48,488 nucleotides of DNA, from assembly GCA_949292205.1 (NCBI GenBank), contig CASEYR010000010.1, forward strand, positions 1-48,488. The letters run 5' to 3'. The stretch is from an uncultured Alphaproteobacteria bacterium (GTDB lineage: Bacteria > Pseudomonadota > Alphaproteobacteria > CAAHEQ01 > UBA3637). Made by a program: the position numbers and the translations under genes. The notes under the pieces were generated by a model. That model did not search any database. It saw only the letters and a list, made by a program, of their open reading frames with translations, and was not told the DNA's origin. Positions 34,894 through 44,630 of this stretch are shown here, piece after piece. Numbering within the stretch: the stretch's first letter is position 1; each line of letters starts with the position of its first letter.

Positions 34894-36612
34894 TTAGTCG
34901 TTATCGCCAGAGCATTCAATAGCATGATATGTCGGCCAATCACCTTTTGCGACAGAATCTAAAGACAATAAAGGCTGTCCCATCAAACTTCGGTAAATCC
35001 AATAATTAACAATGATCCGTTCAACAAAACTACGTGTTTCTTTAGAAGGAATACTTTCTAAAAATAACAAGGGATCATCACAATTCATCTTCTTTTTCCA
35101 CCGAATCAAATTGCCGGGTCCGGCATTATAGGCAACCGCTAAAAACACCAAATTATCCCCTATTGCCGACATATCCATTAATTTTAACAAATAGTTTTGC
35201 CCTAATGACAAATTATAGGCCGGATCTTTTAATAGCTGTTTTTGGAAAGGGTATTGCAACATATTTGCCACCTCACGCCCCGTATCAGGCATAATCTGCA
35301 TTAATCCGACGGCACCGGCTTTACTTTCTGCACGACGATTAAAGCAAGATTCTTGTCTGACAAAAGCATAAACCAAAGCTTTATCCAACTTCCACCCGTC
35401 TTTAGGTGTCCAATTCGGAGCGGGATATCTGGTACTACCATCTCCCAAATCACCAACGATACCCAATAAATCGGCATCAAATCCATTTTGTTGAGAAATC
35501 ATTAACAAGATTCCTTTTGCCTCATCATCGGCTTCCAAATAGAGTTTAGACAACTCCCGTTGAGCCCATTCATCTTGTCCGATTTGCTGTAAGGCATAAA
35601 ACCGATTCAACGCAGGGTGAGAAAATTCAGCATTAATATCATCACTTGGAAGAGCGGGGGTATCCCACACATGCCCCAAATCACGTGCCAACATACGCAT
35701 AGCTAAAATACCATAAAACAAACGCTTATGTTGTGCTGCTTTTTCCAAATAATCACCGACTTTTTGATACTGCCCCTGTTTTAAGTAAGCTCTGGCAGCC
35801 CAAAAAGAGGCACTAGCCTCTAATAAAGGATATGTTTTCTTATGATCTGCCGCAGCACTAAAATAAGCAGCCGATTCGGCATATTTTTCTTGTCGCCAAG
35901 AAACCAATCCAGCCACCCAATAAGCCTGCGGAATCTTATCCGCTGAATGTTTTAAAGCCGTCCGAACAAAGGACATGGCTTTTTCATCCTCACCATCTAT
36001 AAAGTAAGAAAAAGCCAAAGCCGTTCTAGCCGAATCATGATCAAAGTAAGAAAAAAGATTGGCAGCCTCTTTAGATTCGACCAATTGGCGCGCATTTAGT
36101 GTTTTCCCACGATTGATATAGCGATAAATTTGTGTCATGATCTTTTTCGCTTTTTGACGGCGATCGGCTGACAGATATGAAAAATTCTTGCCAACCAGTA
36201 AATCTATCGGCTCGGGCCTGAAAACGGCAGAGCATGTTCCGGCTCTGCCCCCGAAAATACCTTTGGGCTTTTGTGCCGATGTAACGGCTTTCTTTTGACG
36301 CCCCAGTTCATAGATATCCGATGCAACAGCTAAATCACTATACTTGTTTAACCATGATGTAATTTCAGATTTACTTGTCTTGTAATATTTTGAAAAATAA
36401 CGATCATACAAGACATACCCCATCAATGTTTTGTCTTTTAGCTTCTTTTCTAAAGATTTGGCTGTCTTGATATCTCCCTTTTCTTGAGTTGAAAGAATTT
36501 TTTTGTATGTCGTTACGTCTGTTTGAGACAAAACAGTTCTGTCTCCGGCAAAAACAGCAACTGATCTCAAAATACTAATACATAAGAAAACAAAACAGAT
36601 AAAATATCTCAT
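34894..36612 (-). CDS. slt: Soluble lytic murein transglycosylase (Slt70-like)
   Basis: A 572-residue exported enzyme with a signal peptide (cleavage near VFAGD). A long alpha-superhelical U/L region with TPR-like helices (about 40-390) leads to the SLT catalytic domain (about 405-560): catalytic Glu421 in YAFVRQESCFNRR, then GAVGLMQIMPDTGREVANML, NLSLGQNYL and AVAYNAGPGNLIRWKK. It cleaves the MurNAc-GlcNAc bond to give 1,6-anhydro-muropeptides in the periplasm. It follows a small exported protein by six bases with a weak ribosome site, suggesting coupling. Its products would feed the recycling enzymes encoded just beyond. Confidence 0.93.
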   Translation of the reverse strand: MRYFICFVFLCISILRSVAVFAGDRTVLSQTDVTTYKKILSTQEKGDIKTAKSLEKKLKDKTLMGYVLYDRYFSKYYKTSKSEITSWLNKYSDLAVASDIYELGRQKKAVTSAQKPKGIFGGRAGTCSAVFRPEPIDLLVGKNFSYLSADRRQKAKKIMTQIYRYINRGKTLNARQLVESKEAANLFSYFDHDSARTALAFSYFIDGEDEKAMSFVRTALKHSADKIPQAYWVAGLVSWRQEKYAESAAYFSAAADHKKTYPLLEASASFWAARAYLKQGQYQKVGDYLEKAAQHKRLFYGILAMRMLARDLGHVWDTPALPSDDINAEFSHPALNRFYALQQIGQDEWAQRELSKLYLEADDEAKGILLMISQQNGFDADLLGIVGDLGDGSTRYPAPNWTPKDGWKLDKALVYAFVRQESCFNRRAESKAGAVGLMQIMPDTGREVANMLQYPFQKQLLKDPAYNLSLGQNYLLKLMDMSAIGDNLVFLAVAYNAGPGNLIRWKKKMNCDDPLLFLESIPSKETRSFVERIIVNYWIYRSLMGQPLLSLDSVAKGDWPTYHAIECSGDND

Positions 36613-36618
36613 GATGCT

Positions 36619-37185
36619 CTAGGAAATTGGAACAAACTCAACACGTTTTTTACAAGCATCCTCCGAAACCCCCACCATTTTACAAGAGGTCACATCAACC
36701 AGCGGAACGGTCAGAATAGATTGACATATATCTCCGGCTAAAGTTAAATCTTGAGTTTGACGTCCCTTTTTATCTACATTTTTAAAGTTCATTTTAACTT
36801 TAGACTCTCTAAACGTCAAAACAATCTCTATACTATCAACCTTCCGTCCGGTTTCATTTTCCAACGTCATGGTTGCCGAACAATAGGAAAAGTTTCGTGC
36901 CGGAGGCAACGTACTATTGACGTTATCAATCACCAGGCGAAGATTCCCAGATGAGGGTTGCATTGCATCTTCTGCTTCTTGCTCCAACTGCCGATTTGTT
37001 TTTATTTCCGGAAACAACGGAGCCGGTTGAGTTGAAGTGTTTGGCTTTACCATTTCGTTCTGAGTCGCCTCAACCGAACGATTGGCTTGAGTCAATCCGC
37101 TCAGTTCGGGAAACAGTCCTTGAGACTGTGCCGTAACACCCGTTCCGATTAAGATAAAAAATAAACTTCCTAAAAATAATTTCAT
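36619..37185 (-). CDS. Small exported protein of unknown function upstream of slt
   Basis: A 188-residue protein with a signal peptide (MKLFLGSLFFILIGTGVTAQ), a polar low-complexity stretch (about 20-75) and a beta-rich C-terminal domain (about 80-188) with four Cys, probably two disulfides (around YCSATM, DICQS, TSCKMV, EDACKKR). No family recognised. GGGAGG ribosome site. It shares a transcript with slt. Two short FPE motifs (LFPELSGL, LFPEIK) repeat in the linker. Confidence 0.8.
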   Translation of the reverse strand: MKLFLGSLFFILIGTGVTAQSQGLFPELSGLTQANRSVEATQNEMVKPNTSTQPAPLFPEIKTNRQLEQEAEDAMQPSSGNLRLVIDNVNSTLPPARNFSYCSATMTLENETGRKVDSIEIVLTFRESKVKMNFKNVDKKGRQTQDLTLAGDICQSILTVPLVDVTSCKMVGVSEDACKKRVEFVPIS

Positions 37186-37267
37186 CCGGACTTCCTCCCT
37201 TTACATCAAATAAAAATTAGAGTAAACTTGCTATTAGTTGTAATCAGTTTAAAGAAAGAAATTCAAA

Positions 37268-38635
37268 ATGGCAACCTTTTTTTTCTGTGGTATTGGTGGT
37301 ATTGGGATGAGTTCTATCGCTCTTTACCTTCAAAAAAGCGGACATACGGTGTATGGTTCCGATCGTTCTTTTGATCAAAATACAAATCAAAATATGCAGG
37401 ATATGCTTCGAAAAGCTGGTATTACTCTTTTCCCGCAAGATGGAAGCGGGGTAAGTGATTCAATTGATACATTTGTTGTGTCTACGGCTGTTGAAGATTC
37501 GATTCCGGATGTTCAGGTGGCTAAGCAAAAGAAGATAATGCTTAGACGTCGTGCCGAGATTTTGGCTGATATTTTGCACGCCGGAATCGGTATTGCCGTC
37601 GGAGGAACCAGCGGTAAAACAACCGTTACCGCTATGATTGGACATATTTTACATGAAACGGGACGACATCCTTTGATGATTAACGGTGGAATATCCGTTA
37701 ATACGTATGATGGAAATCCTTCGTCAAATTTAATGTTCGGAGATGGGCGTGAATGTGTTATAGAAGCCGATGAGTCGGATGGCTCTATTGAATTATATCA
37801 TCCGGCCATTGCGGTTGTAACAAACATCTCTTTGGATCATAAACCGCTGGACGTTATCTGTCCTTTATTCCGTGATTTTATCAATCGAGCAGAAAAAGGC
37901 GCCGTCATTAATTTAGATGATGTGGAAACCAAACGTCTTGCCTTGACACAAAAAAAATTAGTTTCTTTTTCTATAACTGGCAATTTTGAGGCCGATTTAA
38001 AAGCCGGAGATATTCATCCATCTATGAACGGTATTGATTTTTCAGTTAACGGTTATCCGGCTCATTTAAGTATAATCGGCCGGCATAATGTGGAAAATGC
38101 TCTGGCTGCAATCGGAGCCTGCCTCTTAATCGGTGTTCCTTTGCAAGATAGCATTCAGGCTTTACGCTCCTTTCAAGGTACATGTCGCCGAATGCAAATT
38201 GCCGGAAAACAAAACGGTATCATTATCTATGATGATTATGCCCATAATCCGGCTAAAATTCAGGCGGCTTTACGGGCTTTGAAAGATTTTTCCGGTCGAA
38301 TTTTTGCTATCTTTCAACCGCACGGATTTGCACCTACACGTTTGATGAAGGAGACTTTAATTCAGATGTTGTCCGATGAATTGACAGCTGATATTATCTG
38401 GATTATGCCCGATATTTACTATGTGGGTGGAACGGTCGCAAAAGATATTTCCAGCAAGGATATTGTCGATCCTTTGATTGCTCTTGGAAAACAAGCCGTG
38501 TATCTTCCGAAGCGGGACGATATTTTGACTTTTTTAAAGCAGAATCTACGTGTGGGAGATCGTGTCTTGGTTATGGGGAGCAGAGATAATAGTCTAACTC
38601 AGTTTGCTGAACAAATAGCTGCTCTGAAAGGATAA
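37268..38635 (+). CDS. MurC/Mpl-like Mur ligase
   Basis: A 455-residue ATP-dependent Mur ligase. The N-terminal UDP-MurNAc domain has GIGGIGMSSIAL (8-19), the central ATP domain GTSGKTTV (113-120) and CVIEADESDGS, and NISLDHKPLD follows. The C-terminal domain carries DDYAHNPAKI and the QPHGFAPTR stretch. MurC adds L-Ala to UDP-MurNAc; Mpl reattaches recovered tripeptide. It is next to LdcA and near a lytic transglycosylase, so recycling (Mpl-like) is likely. The P-loop has Ser where GTHGKTT is usual. A second housekeeping murC elsewhere would support this. Confidence 0.82.
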   Translation: MATFFFCGIGGIGMSSIALYLQKSGHTVYGSDRSFDQNTNQNMQDMLRKAGITLFPQDGSGVSDSIDTFVVSTAVEDSIPDVQVAKQKKIMLRRRAEILADILHAGIGIAVGGTSGKTTVTAMIGHILHETGRHPLMINGGISVNTYDGNPSSNLMFGDGRECVIEADESDGSIELYHPAIAVVTNISLDHKPLDVICPLFRDFINRAEKGAVINLDDVETKRLALTQKKLVSFSITGNFEADLKAGDIHPSMNGIDFSVNGYPAHLSIIGRHNVENALAAIGACLLIGVPLQDSIQALRSFQGTCRRMQIAGKQNGIIIYDDYAHNPAKIQAALRALKDFSGRIFAIFQPHGFAPTRLMKETLIQMLSDELTADIIWIMPDIYYVGGTVAKDISSKDIVDPLIALGKQAVYLPKRDDILTFLKQNLRVGDRVLVMGSRDNSLTQFAEQIAALKG

Positions 38636-38639
38636 TCTT

Positions 38640-39518
38640 ATGAAACAAATCAAGATTATTGCGCCATCATCTCCCGCAGTTGGGTTGACCCCCGAAAAAA
38701 TGAGGCGACTTGCCCAGTCTTTTGAAGAAATCGGGTGGCAATGCCATTTGGCTTCTCATACGCTGGACAGTGTTCGCTTTCTGGCCGGAATCGACGAACA
38801 TCGGGCAATGGATATTATGACCGCATTTGCCGATTCCTCTATTGATGCTGTTATGACTCTGAAAGGCGGATACGGAAGCAATCGGTTGTTAGATCGATTG
38901 GATTATGATGAAATTCGCAAGCATCCGAAACCGTTTCTGGCGTTTAGTGATGGGACGGCTCTTCAAAACGCATTATGGACACGCTCGGGCATAAGCGGTT
39001 GGAGCGGTTTTCAAGCAACTTTCTTTTTAAATGCCCCATCTTCTCGCTTGATACAGTCATTAAAAAATGCTCTGGATTGCAAGCCCTTTCAAACAAACGG
39101 ATTATCTTGTTTGGTAACAGGAAAGGCAACGGGGGTATCCGTTGGCGGAACGTTGAGTGTTTTAACGGGACTAATCGGAACGCCTTATTTTCCGAACATG
39201 TCCGGTAAGATTTTAATCCTAGAGGAGGTTCGTGAAGAACCTTATCGTGTTGATCGCATGTTGGCTCAGCTTCGTTTGGCGGGCGTATTTAATCAAATCG
39301 CCGGTGTAGTCTTGGGTGATTTTTCATCATGCATTGCTAAAGATCCGGCTGACGGAACAATAGAAGAGGTCTTGTGGGATTATTTCCAAAATCTGACTGT
39401 TCCCGTAGCAACAGGATTGCCTTATGGACACAATATGGATCATATCTTGATTCCGATCGGGCAAGAGCTGACTCTTGATACGATTGCAGGAACACTGACT
39501 CAAACCAACCGAATCTGA
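38640..39518 (+). CDS. ldcA: LdcA-type L,D-carboxypeptidase (peptidase S66)
   Basis: A 292-residue cytosolic serine peptidase that removes the terminal D-Ala from recycled murein tetrapeptide. Motifs: IIAPSSPAVG at the N-terminus, TLKGGYGSNRLL, nucleophile Ser103 in AFSDGTAL, the Glu region ILILEEVREEPYRVDRML (Glu195/196) and His264 in LPYGHNMDH. Length is normal for S66. Four bases separate it from the Mur ligase; the pair fits removal of D-Ala, then religation to UDP-MurNAc. The U32 gene follows by 21 bases. Confidence 0.92.
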   Translation: MKQIKIIAPSSPAVGLTPEKMRRLAQSFEEIGWQCHLASHTLDSVRFLAGIDEHRAMDIMTAFADSSIDAVMTLKGGYGSNRLLDRLDYDEIRKHPKPFLAFSDGTALQNALWTRSGISGWSGFQATFFLNAPSSRLIQSLKNALDCKPFQTNGLSCLVTGKATGVSVGGTLSVLTGLIGTPYFPNMSGKILILEEVREEPYRVDRMLAQLRLAGVFNQIAGVVLGDFSSCIAKDPADGTIEEVLWDYFQNLTVPVATGLPYGHNMDHILIPIGQELTLDTIAGTLTQTNRI

Positions 39519-39539
39519 TTTCGGATACAGGAGATAACA

Positions 39540-41804
39540 ATGAAAACAGAACTACTTTCCCCCGCCGGAGATATTGAGGCGGCTTATAGTGCTTTTTATT
39601 TCGGAGCCGATGCCATCTATCTTGGGTTGCGTCGTTTTTCGGCTCGTGCCGAGGCAACTAATTTTTCACCTAAAGAACTAGATGAAATAACCGCCTATGC
39701 GCATAGTATCAATAAAAAAGTGTATGTCGCCGTTAATACGGTTGTTCAGGAAAATGAACTCTCGGACGTTTTAGAAACGCTGACTATTTGTGATCACTGT
39801 CATGTCGATGCCGTTATCGTTCAGGATTGGGGCGTTGCACGTGTGGCTCGGACAACATTTCCAAACTTGGTCTTGCATGGAAGTACTCAGATGGCGGTTC
39901 ATAATTTAGCCGGCGCTTTGACTCTGAAAAAAATGGGATTTAAGCGAGTCGTTTTGGCTCGGGAACTATCCTTGCCTGAAATTCAAAAAATTCAACGGGA
40001 ATCAGGCTTGGAGGTTGAAGTCTTTATTCATGGAGCTTTGTGCTATTCTTATAGCGGATTATGCCTTTTCTCCTCTTTAACAACCGGACGCAGTGCCAAT
40101 CGCGGTAAGTGTGTGTATTCGTGTCGTGATACGTTTAAATTGAACGGCCGTCAATATCACCCCTTTTCCATGAAGGATTTGGCTCTGGAAAAAGATGTCT
40201 TGAAATTATCAGGTCTTTCTTTGAAAATTGAGGGACGAAAAAAGACAGCTCTCTATGTCGGTGCCGTTACCGATTATTATCGGCGTATTCTGGATACGGG
40301 TAAAATAGATATCGGGTTAACGGATAACTTAAAGCAAATTTTTGCTCGTCCATGGACAAAATTGCACTTTAACGGCAAGAATAAGGATGTTATCGAACCT
40401 GACTTTGTCGGACATCGCGGATTACCGATCGGAGCGGTTGATAAAGTTTTTAATCATACAATCACATTCTGCCCGACGCATGGAATAGCTCGTTATGACG
40501 GTATTCAAATCGATATTCCGGGAACTGAAAAACCGTTTGGCTTTTCTGCCGAAAATTTGGTTGTGAACGGCAAAAAAGTTTTTGAAGCTCAGAAAGGGCA
40601 GGCCGTTACGTTAACATTGCCTCCAAAACATCCGTTTATTCAAAAAGGATGTGCCGTGTATTTGGCTTCATCTACGCATGTAAAGGGGGCTTATCCCTAT
40701 AAAAAACCACGTCCGGGGGCTTTTAAAAACAGAAAATCTCTGGATGTTGATGTTTTCGTTTCATCTGACAAGGTGGTTGCTTGTGCCGAAGGAATTACGG
40801 TTGAGGTTCGGAATCAATTTGAAACGGCTCAACATCCCGAAAAAACGCAGGATGCCTTTTATCGTGCTTTTGATAAAACCGGAGATACCTCTTTTAAATT
40901 GGGCCTGTTGACCGTTCATAATCCCGAGGGCTTGTTCGTCCCGGCATCGGTTGCTAATGAGTTGCGGCGTTCTTTGTATCTTCAGATTCCACAAGAAAGC
41001 AAAACAGTGTCTTTGCCTGAAACACCTCTTTTGAAAACAGCCCAAACAACACCGCTACGCGTCATTAAAACCGATGACTTGGATTTGGCTAAGGCTCTCC
41101 CTGAAACGGCTTATGATGAATTGATTTATGTCGTTTCTTCAAAAACGGTGGCGAATGATTTATCTGAACTGCCTCGCCCAAAATTGCGATTGGCTCTTCC
41201 GACGATTTTAAGACCCGAAACGCCCTATGCGCGAATCGTTCAAGCACTCTGGCAAGCTGGGTATAAACGTTGGGAAACCGGAAATCCGTCCGGCTTATCT
41301 TTGATTCCTCAAGAAGCTGATATAACGCTTGATGCCATGATACCCGTTTTGAATACGCAAGCTATTCAGCAAGCGCTGGAACTGAGGTGTTCTCGTATCA
41401 CTTTCAGCATTGAGGACACAAAAAGTAACATTCAAACATTAACAGAGCAAACAACACAAAGCTGTTTGATCCTATATCAAGATGTTCCTTTGTTTTTGTC
41501 GGCGAATTGTCTGCGAGAAAACGCCTGTCAAGTATGTCCGCAGGAACGGTTGGAGATGTCTTTATCAAACGGGAAAGGCAGTTATACGGCTCTTTCGGAA
41601 AATTGTCAAACGACCGTTATCGATAATCGTCCTTTCTGCTTGCCCGTATCAGCTAAACACTTACCTGTCGGCGCATGGCGAATAGATTTTTGTTATCGCC
41701 GATACTCAGTTGAACAGGCTTTGGAAATTATTCGAAAAATTGAAACCGGACAAATTTTACCAAATTCTTTTTCAGGTAATTTTGAAAAACAATTTGCATC
41801 TTAA
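39540..41804 (+). CDS. U32 family protein (RlhA/TrhP-like)
   Basis: A 754-residue protein. The U32 core begins LLSPAGDIEAAYSAFYFGAD; then VIVQDWGV, LHGSTQMAVHN, and the signature EVFIHGALCYSYSGLCLFSS with four clustered Cys (GALC, GLC, GKC, YSC), likely a metal or Fe-S site. A middle domain and a long C-terminal region with more Cys (ENACQVCPQE) follow. Long U32 proteins with this layout include RlhA, needed for hydroxylation of 23S rRNA C2501, and TrhP, for tRNA U34. Protease activity is doubtful for this family. AGGAG ribosome site. Whether it is RlhA cannot be settled by eye. Confidence 0.88.
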   Translation: MKTELLSPAGDIEAAYSAFYFGADAIYLGLRRFSARAEATNFSPKELDEITAYAHSINKKVYVAVNTVVQENELSDVLETLTICDHCHVDAVIVQDWGVARVARTTFPNLVLHGSTQMAVHNLAGALTLKKMGFKRVVLARELSLPEIQKIQRESGLEVEVFIHGALCYSYSGLCLFSSLTTGRSANRGKCVYSCRDTFKLNGRQYHPFSMKDLALEKDVLKLSGLSLKIEGRKKTALYVGAVTDYYRRILDTGKIDIGLTDNLKQIFARPWTKLHFNGKNKDVIEPDFVGHRGLPIGAVDKVFNHTITFCPTHGIARYDGIQIDIPGTEKPFGFSAENLVVNGKKVFEAQKGQAVTLTLPPKHPFIQKGCAVYLASSTHVKGAYPYKKPRPGAFKNRKSLDVDVFVSSDKVVACAEGITVEVRNQFETAQHPEKTQDAFYRAFDKTGDTSFKLGLLTVHNPEGLFVPASVANELRRSLYLQIPQESKTVSLPETPLLKTAQTTPLRVIKTDDLDLAKALPETAYDELIYVVSSKTVANDLSELPRPKLRLALPTILRPETPYARIVQALWQAGYKRWETGNPSGLSLIPQEADITLDAMIPVLNTQAIQQALELRCSRITFSIEDTKSNIQTLTEQTTQSCLILYQDVPLFLSANCLRENACQVCPQERLEMSLSNGKGSYTALSENCQTTVIDNRPFCLPVSAKHLPVGAWRIDFCYRRYSVEQALEIIRKIETGQILPNSFSGNFEKQFAS

Positions 41805-41848
41805 AAATCAAGTAACTATATTGAACCATATATAAATTGGAGGAAAAT

Positions 41849-42670
41849 ATGTTGAAAAATCATAAAAAATCTTGGTTTCATTATCTACTGAAAGGAATAA
41901 TTTATTTTATTCTTTTGTGCACTATTTTATTGATTATTACCTATCTCTACGCGGGTCAAATTATCAAAAAGACAATTTCTACCGTCATTCCACCAATAAC
42001 TCAAACGGCAGTTTCTGTTGATGATATTGATTTATCCTTGTTTTCGGGGAAAATTGGTCTTCGCGGATTGGCTATCGGCAATCCTGATGGGTTCAGCGAT
42101 AAAAATATTTTTCAAATGGGAGATATTGCTGTTTCTTTTGATCCAAAATCCGTTCTTACAGATAAAATTGTGATTTATTCAGTTACTATCAGTGGCACAA
42201 GTATTTCTGCCGAAATCAATACAAACGGTCAAACAAATATCGGTATTCTAAATCAGAATATTCAAAAATACATGAATTCATCTACTTCTGAAAAAAAAGC
42301 CTCCGCAGTTGTTTCAACCCAGAAGAAAAAAAATGAACCTAGCAAAACAATCATTATTCAAGATTTAAAAATAAACGACTCTAAAGTTTCACTCGGTATC
42401 GCAAATCAAAGTATGACATTAACTCTTCCGAACATTCATCACACAAATATTGGAGAAAACGATCAAACAAAAAATATTCCTGAGATGATTGCATTGATCT
42501 TATCCTATTTCTCGGATGAATCGGTTAAAGCAGTTTTAAATTCGGGTAGTACTTTATTCAACAAGAGCCTCCAAAAGGCTCAAGACTTAATTAACGTCGG
42601 TCAGAATAGTTTAAAACAACAAACCGATCAAGTAAAAGGAACATTAGATAAGATCAAAACTATTTTTTAA
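41849..42670 (+). CDS. AsmA-like membrane-anchored periplasmic protein
   Basis: A 273-residue protein from the ATG at 41849, with GGAGGA five bases before it. One N-terminal TM helix (about residues 12-36), then a beta-rich domain: DDIDLSLFSGKIGLRGLAIG and IGDIAVSFDP-like strands typical of the AsmA/DUF748 group, which bridges inner and outer membranes for lipid transport or outer-membrane homeostasis. A Lys/Ser-rich linker and a C-terminal helix follow. It is much shorter than classical AsmA, so the family call is tentative. A strong terminator follows. Confidence 0.8.
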   Translation: MLKNHKKSWFHYLLKGIIYFILLCTILLIITYLYAGQIIKKTISTVIPPITQTAVSVDDIDLSLFSGKIGLRGLAIGNPDGFSDKNIFQMGDIAVSFDPKSVLTDKIVIYSVTISGTSISAEINTNGQTNIGILNQNIQKYMNSSTSEKKASAVVSTQKKKNEPSKTIIIQDLKINDSKVSLGIANQSMTLTLPNIHHTNIGENDQTKNIPEMIALILSYFSDESVKAVLNSGSTLFNKSLQKAQDLINVGQNSLKQQTDQVKGTLDKIKTIF

Positions 42671-42687
42671 TCATTCCTCCCTTTAAC

Positions 42688-42715
42688 AACAACTGCCGAA
42701 AGGCAGTTGTTTTTT
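42688..42715 (+). terminator. Intrinsic terminator after the AsmA-like gene
   Basis: AACAACTGCC, loop GAAA, GGCAGTTGTT, then TTTT. A GNRA tetraloop and T-tract make it strong. Confidence 0.92.
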
Positions 42716-42870
42716 ATGGCGATAACTCATTTACAAATGATTATTTTAATAGAGTCAAATAGCTCCAAAATCAAACTAAGACTAACTTATGATCACTCAA
42801 TTGATATAATAGCATAATTCTTTTATTTTCATAATGTTAATATTATATAAAGATTTTTTTCATCTGATAT
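42716..42870. other. AT-rich intergenic stretch without a supported gene
   Basis: Very AT-rich and open to no credible frame. I see no RNA gene. The longer gene-free span 42671-43345 is otherwise filled by two terminators and the repeat array. Confidence 0.6.
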
Positions 42871-43290
42871 AAACTTCCATTCACTAACGCAAGTAGCATT
42901 ATCTGCTCCGAACGACGTTCGCCCAGCCCAAAAGCTTCGCAAGCCTAACGGCTGGACTGGTATGTCTACAGCTACCTGCTTACGCAAGTAGTATCACGTT
43001 CGAATCATAAACTTCCATTCACTAACGCAAGTGGTATTATCTGCTCCGAACGACGTTCGCCTAACCCAAAAGCTTCGCAAGCCTAACGGCTGGGCTGGTA
43101 TGTCTACAGCTACCTGCTTACGCAAGTAGTGTCACGTTCGAATCATAAACTTCCACTCGCTAACGCAAGTGGTGTTATCTGTTCCGAACGACGTTCGCCC
43201 AGCCCAAAAGCTTCGCAAGCCTAACGGCTGGGGCTGGGCTGGTATGTCTACATCTACCTGCTTACGCAGGTAGTGTTACGTTCGAATCAT
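42871..43290. repeat. Three tandem copies (138, 138, 144 bp) of a modular palindromic repeat
   Basis: Units start at 42871, 43009 and 43147; each begins AAACTTCCA and ends CGTTCGAATCAT. Each carries four small inverted repeats in order: CCACT/AGTGG, CGAACGACGTTCG, GCCCAGCC/GGCTGGGC with inner GCTTCGCAAGC, and CTACCTGC/GCAGGTAG. The units differ by scattered point changes, some of which alter stem pairing. The third has a 6-bp duplication in the GGCTGGGC part. There are no spacers between units. A fourth copy, lacking the last module, is at 6001-6108. Confidence 0.95.
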
Positions 43291-43292
43291 AA

Positions 43293-43322
43293 AAAACCCT
43301 TCCCTGTATCTGGGAAGGGTTT
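43293..43322 (-). terminator. Intrinsic terminator of tuf
   Basis: On the minus strand, AACCCTTCCC pairs with GGGAAGGGTT, followed by a T-run that ends in the repeat array. It starts 24 bases after the tuf stop. The sequence is symmetric enough to act on both strands. Confidence 0.92.
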
Positions 43323-43345
43323 CTTTCAGTAACCGTTATTTCAGA

Positions 43346-44536
43346 TTATTCAACAATCTTTGAAACAACACCGGCACCGACTGTGTGACCGCCTTCACGA
43401 ATAGCGAAACGCAAACCTTCGCTCATAGCAACCGGCACAATCAAAGTAACAGTCAATTTGACATTGTCACCCGGCATAACCATTTCAACACCGGCAGGCA
43501 ATTCAATTGTACCTGTAACGTCTGTTGTACGGAAGTAGAATTGCGGACGATAGTTAGCAAAGAACGGAGTATGACGACCACCTTCTTCTTTGCTCAAAAC
43601 GTAAACTTCGGATTCAAACTTCGTGTGCGGCGTGATTGTTCCTGGAGCAGCCAAAACTTGACCACGTTCAACTTCTTCACGCTTTGTACCACGGAGCAAG
43701 ACACCGATGTTATCGCCGGCTTCACCTTGATCCAACAACTTACGGAACATTTCGATACCCGTACATGTTGTTTTTTGAGTCGGACGCAAACCAACGATTT
43801 CAATTTCTTCACCGACTTTGATAACACCGCGTTCAACACGACCTGTAACAACAGTACCACGGCCAGAGATTGAGAACACGTCTTCGATCGGCATCAAGAA
43901 CGGTTGATCCTTAGGACGTTCCGGTTGCGGAATGTAGTTATCAACAGCATCCATCAAAGCCAAGATAGCTTCTTTACCCATTTTCGGATCGCCGTCATCC
44001 AAAGCAACTTTAGCAGAACCTTTGATGACAGGGATTTCGTCACCTGGGAATTGGTAGGAAGACAACAAGTCGCGGATTTCCATTTCGACCAGTTCCAACA
44101 ATTCCGGATCATCAACCATATCCATTTTATTCATGAAAACAACGATAGCAGGAACGCCGACCTGACGAGCCAACAAGATGTGTTCACGTGTCTGAGGCAT
44201 CGGACCATCAGCAGCAGAAACAACCAAGATAGCACCGTCCATCTGAGCAGCACCTGTAATCATGTTCTTAACGTAGTCAGCGTGGCCCGGACAGTCAACG
44301 TGAGCATAGTGACGTTTAGCTGTTTCATATTCCACGTGAGACGTTGAAATTGTAATACCGCGGGCGCGTTCTTCCGGAGCCTTATCAATGTTAGCGTAAT
44401 CAACGAAAGCGGCACCACCCTGTTCGGCCAAAACTTTTGTAATAGCCGCTGTCAATGTCGTTTTACCATGGTCAACGTGACCGATCGTACCGATATTGCA
44501 GTGAGGCTTTGTTCTTTCAAATTTTTCTTTACTCAT
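43346..44536 (-). CDS. tuf: Translation elongation factor Tu
   Basis: A 396-residue GTPase that delivers aminoacyl-tRNA to the ribosome. G motifs: GHVDHGKT (G1), [12 protein letters not shown] (switch I), DCPGHADY (G3) and NKMDMVDD (G4). Domains 2 and 3 are complete ([35 protein letters not shown]). No truncation or frameshift. It lies downstream of tRNA-Gly on the same strand, the bacterial tRNA-tuf arrangement, and the tRNA promoter at 44785-44813 probably drives both. A second tuf may exist elsewhere. Confidence 0.98.
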   Translation of the reverse strand: MSKEKFERTKPHCNIGTIGHVDHGKTTLTAAITKVLAEQGGAAFVDYANIDKAPEERARGITISTSHVEYETAKRHYAHVDCPGHADYVKNMITGAAQMDGAILVVSAADGPMPQTREHILLARQVGVPAIVVFMNKMDMVDDPELLELVEMEIRDLLSSYQFPGDEIPVIKGSAKVALDDGDPKMGKEAILALMDAVDNYIPQPERPKDQPFLMPIEDVFSISGRGTVVTGRVERGVIKVGEEIEIVGLRPTQKTTCTGIEMFRKLLDQGEAGDNIGVLLRGTKREEVERGQVLAAPGTITPHTKFESEVYVLSKEEGGRHTPFFANYRPQFYFRTTDVTGTIELPAGVEMVMPGDNVKLTVTLIVPVAMSEGLRFAIREGGHTVGAGVVSKIVE

Positions 44537-44630
44537 TTTACTTTCCTTAACTGATCAGTGTTAAAAATGAAATCCTATTGGATTTCTTTGTTGAGATTTT
44601 TCGGCTTAAAAACCCCTTTAAACCGAACTT

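Noticed and set aside
37200-37228. Promoter for the Mur ligase gene (TTTACA-N17-TAAACT)
   Set aside because: The -35 overlaps the region just upstream of the divergent gene's ribosome site and the -10 is poor, so it is not listed as a feature.
42871-43290. CRISPR array
   Set aside because: Units are 138-144 bp, directly adjacent, with no unique spacers and no cas genes. They are tandem copies of a palindromic repeat.
43385-44347. Plus-strand open frames opposite tuf
   Set aside because: Typical antisense frames over a highly codon-biased gene.
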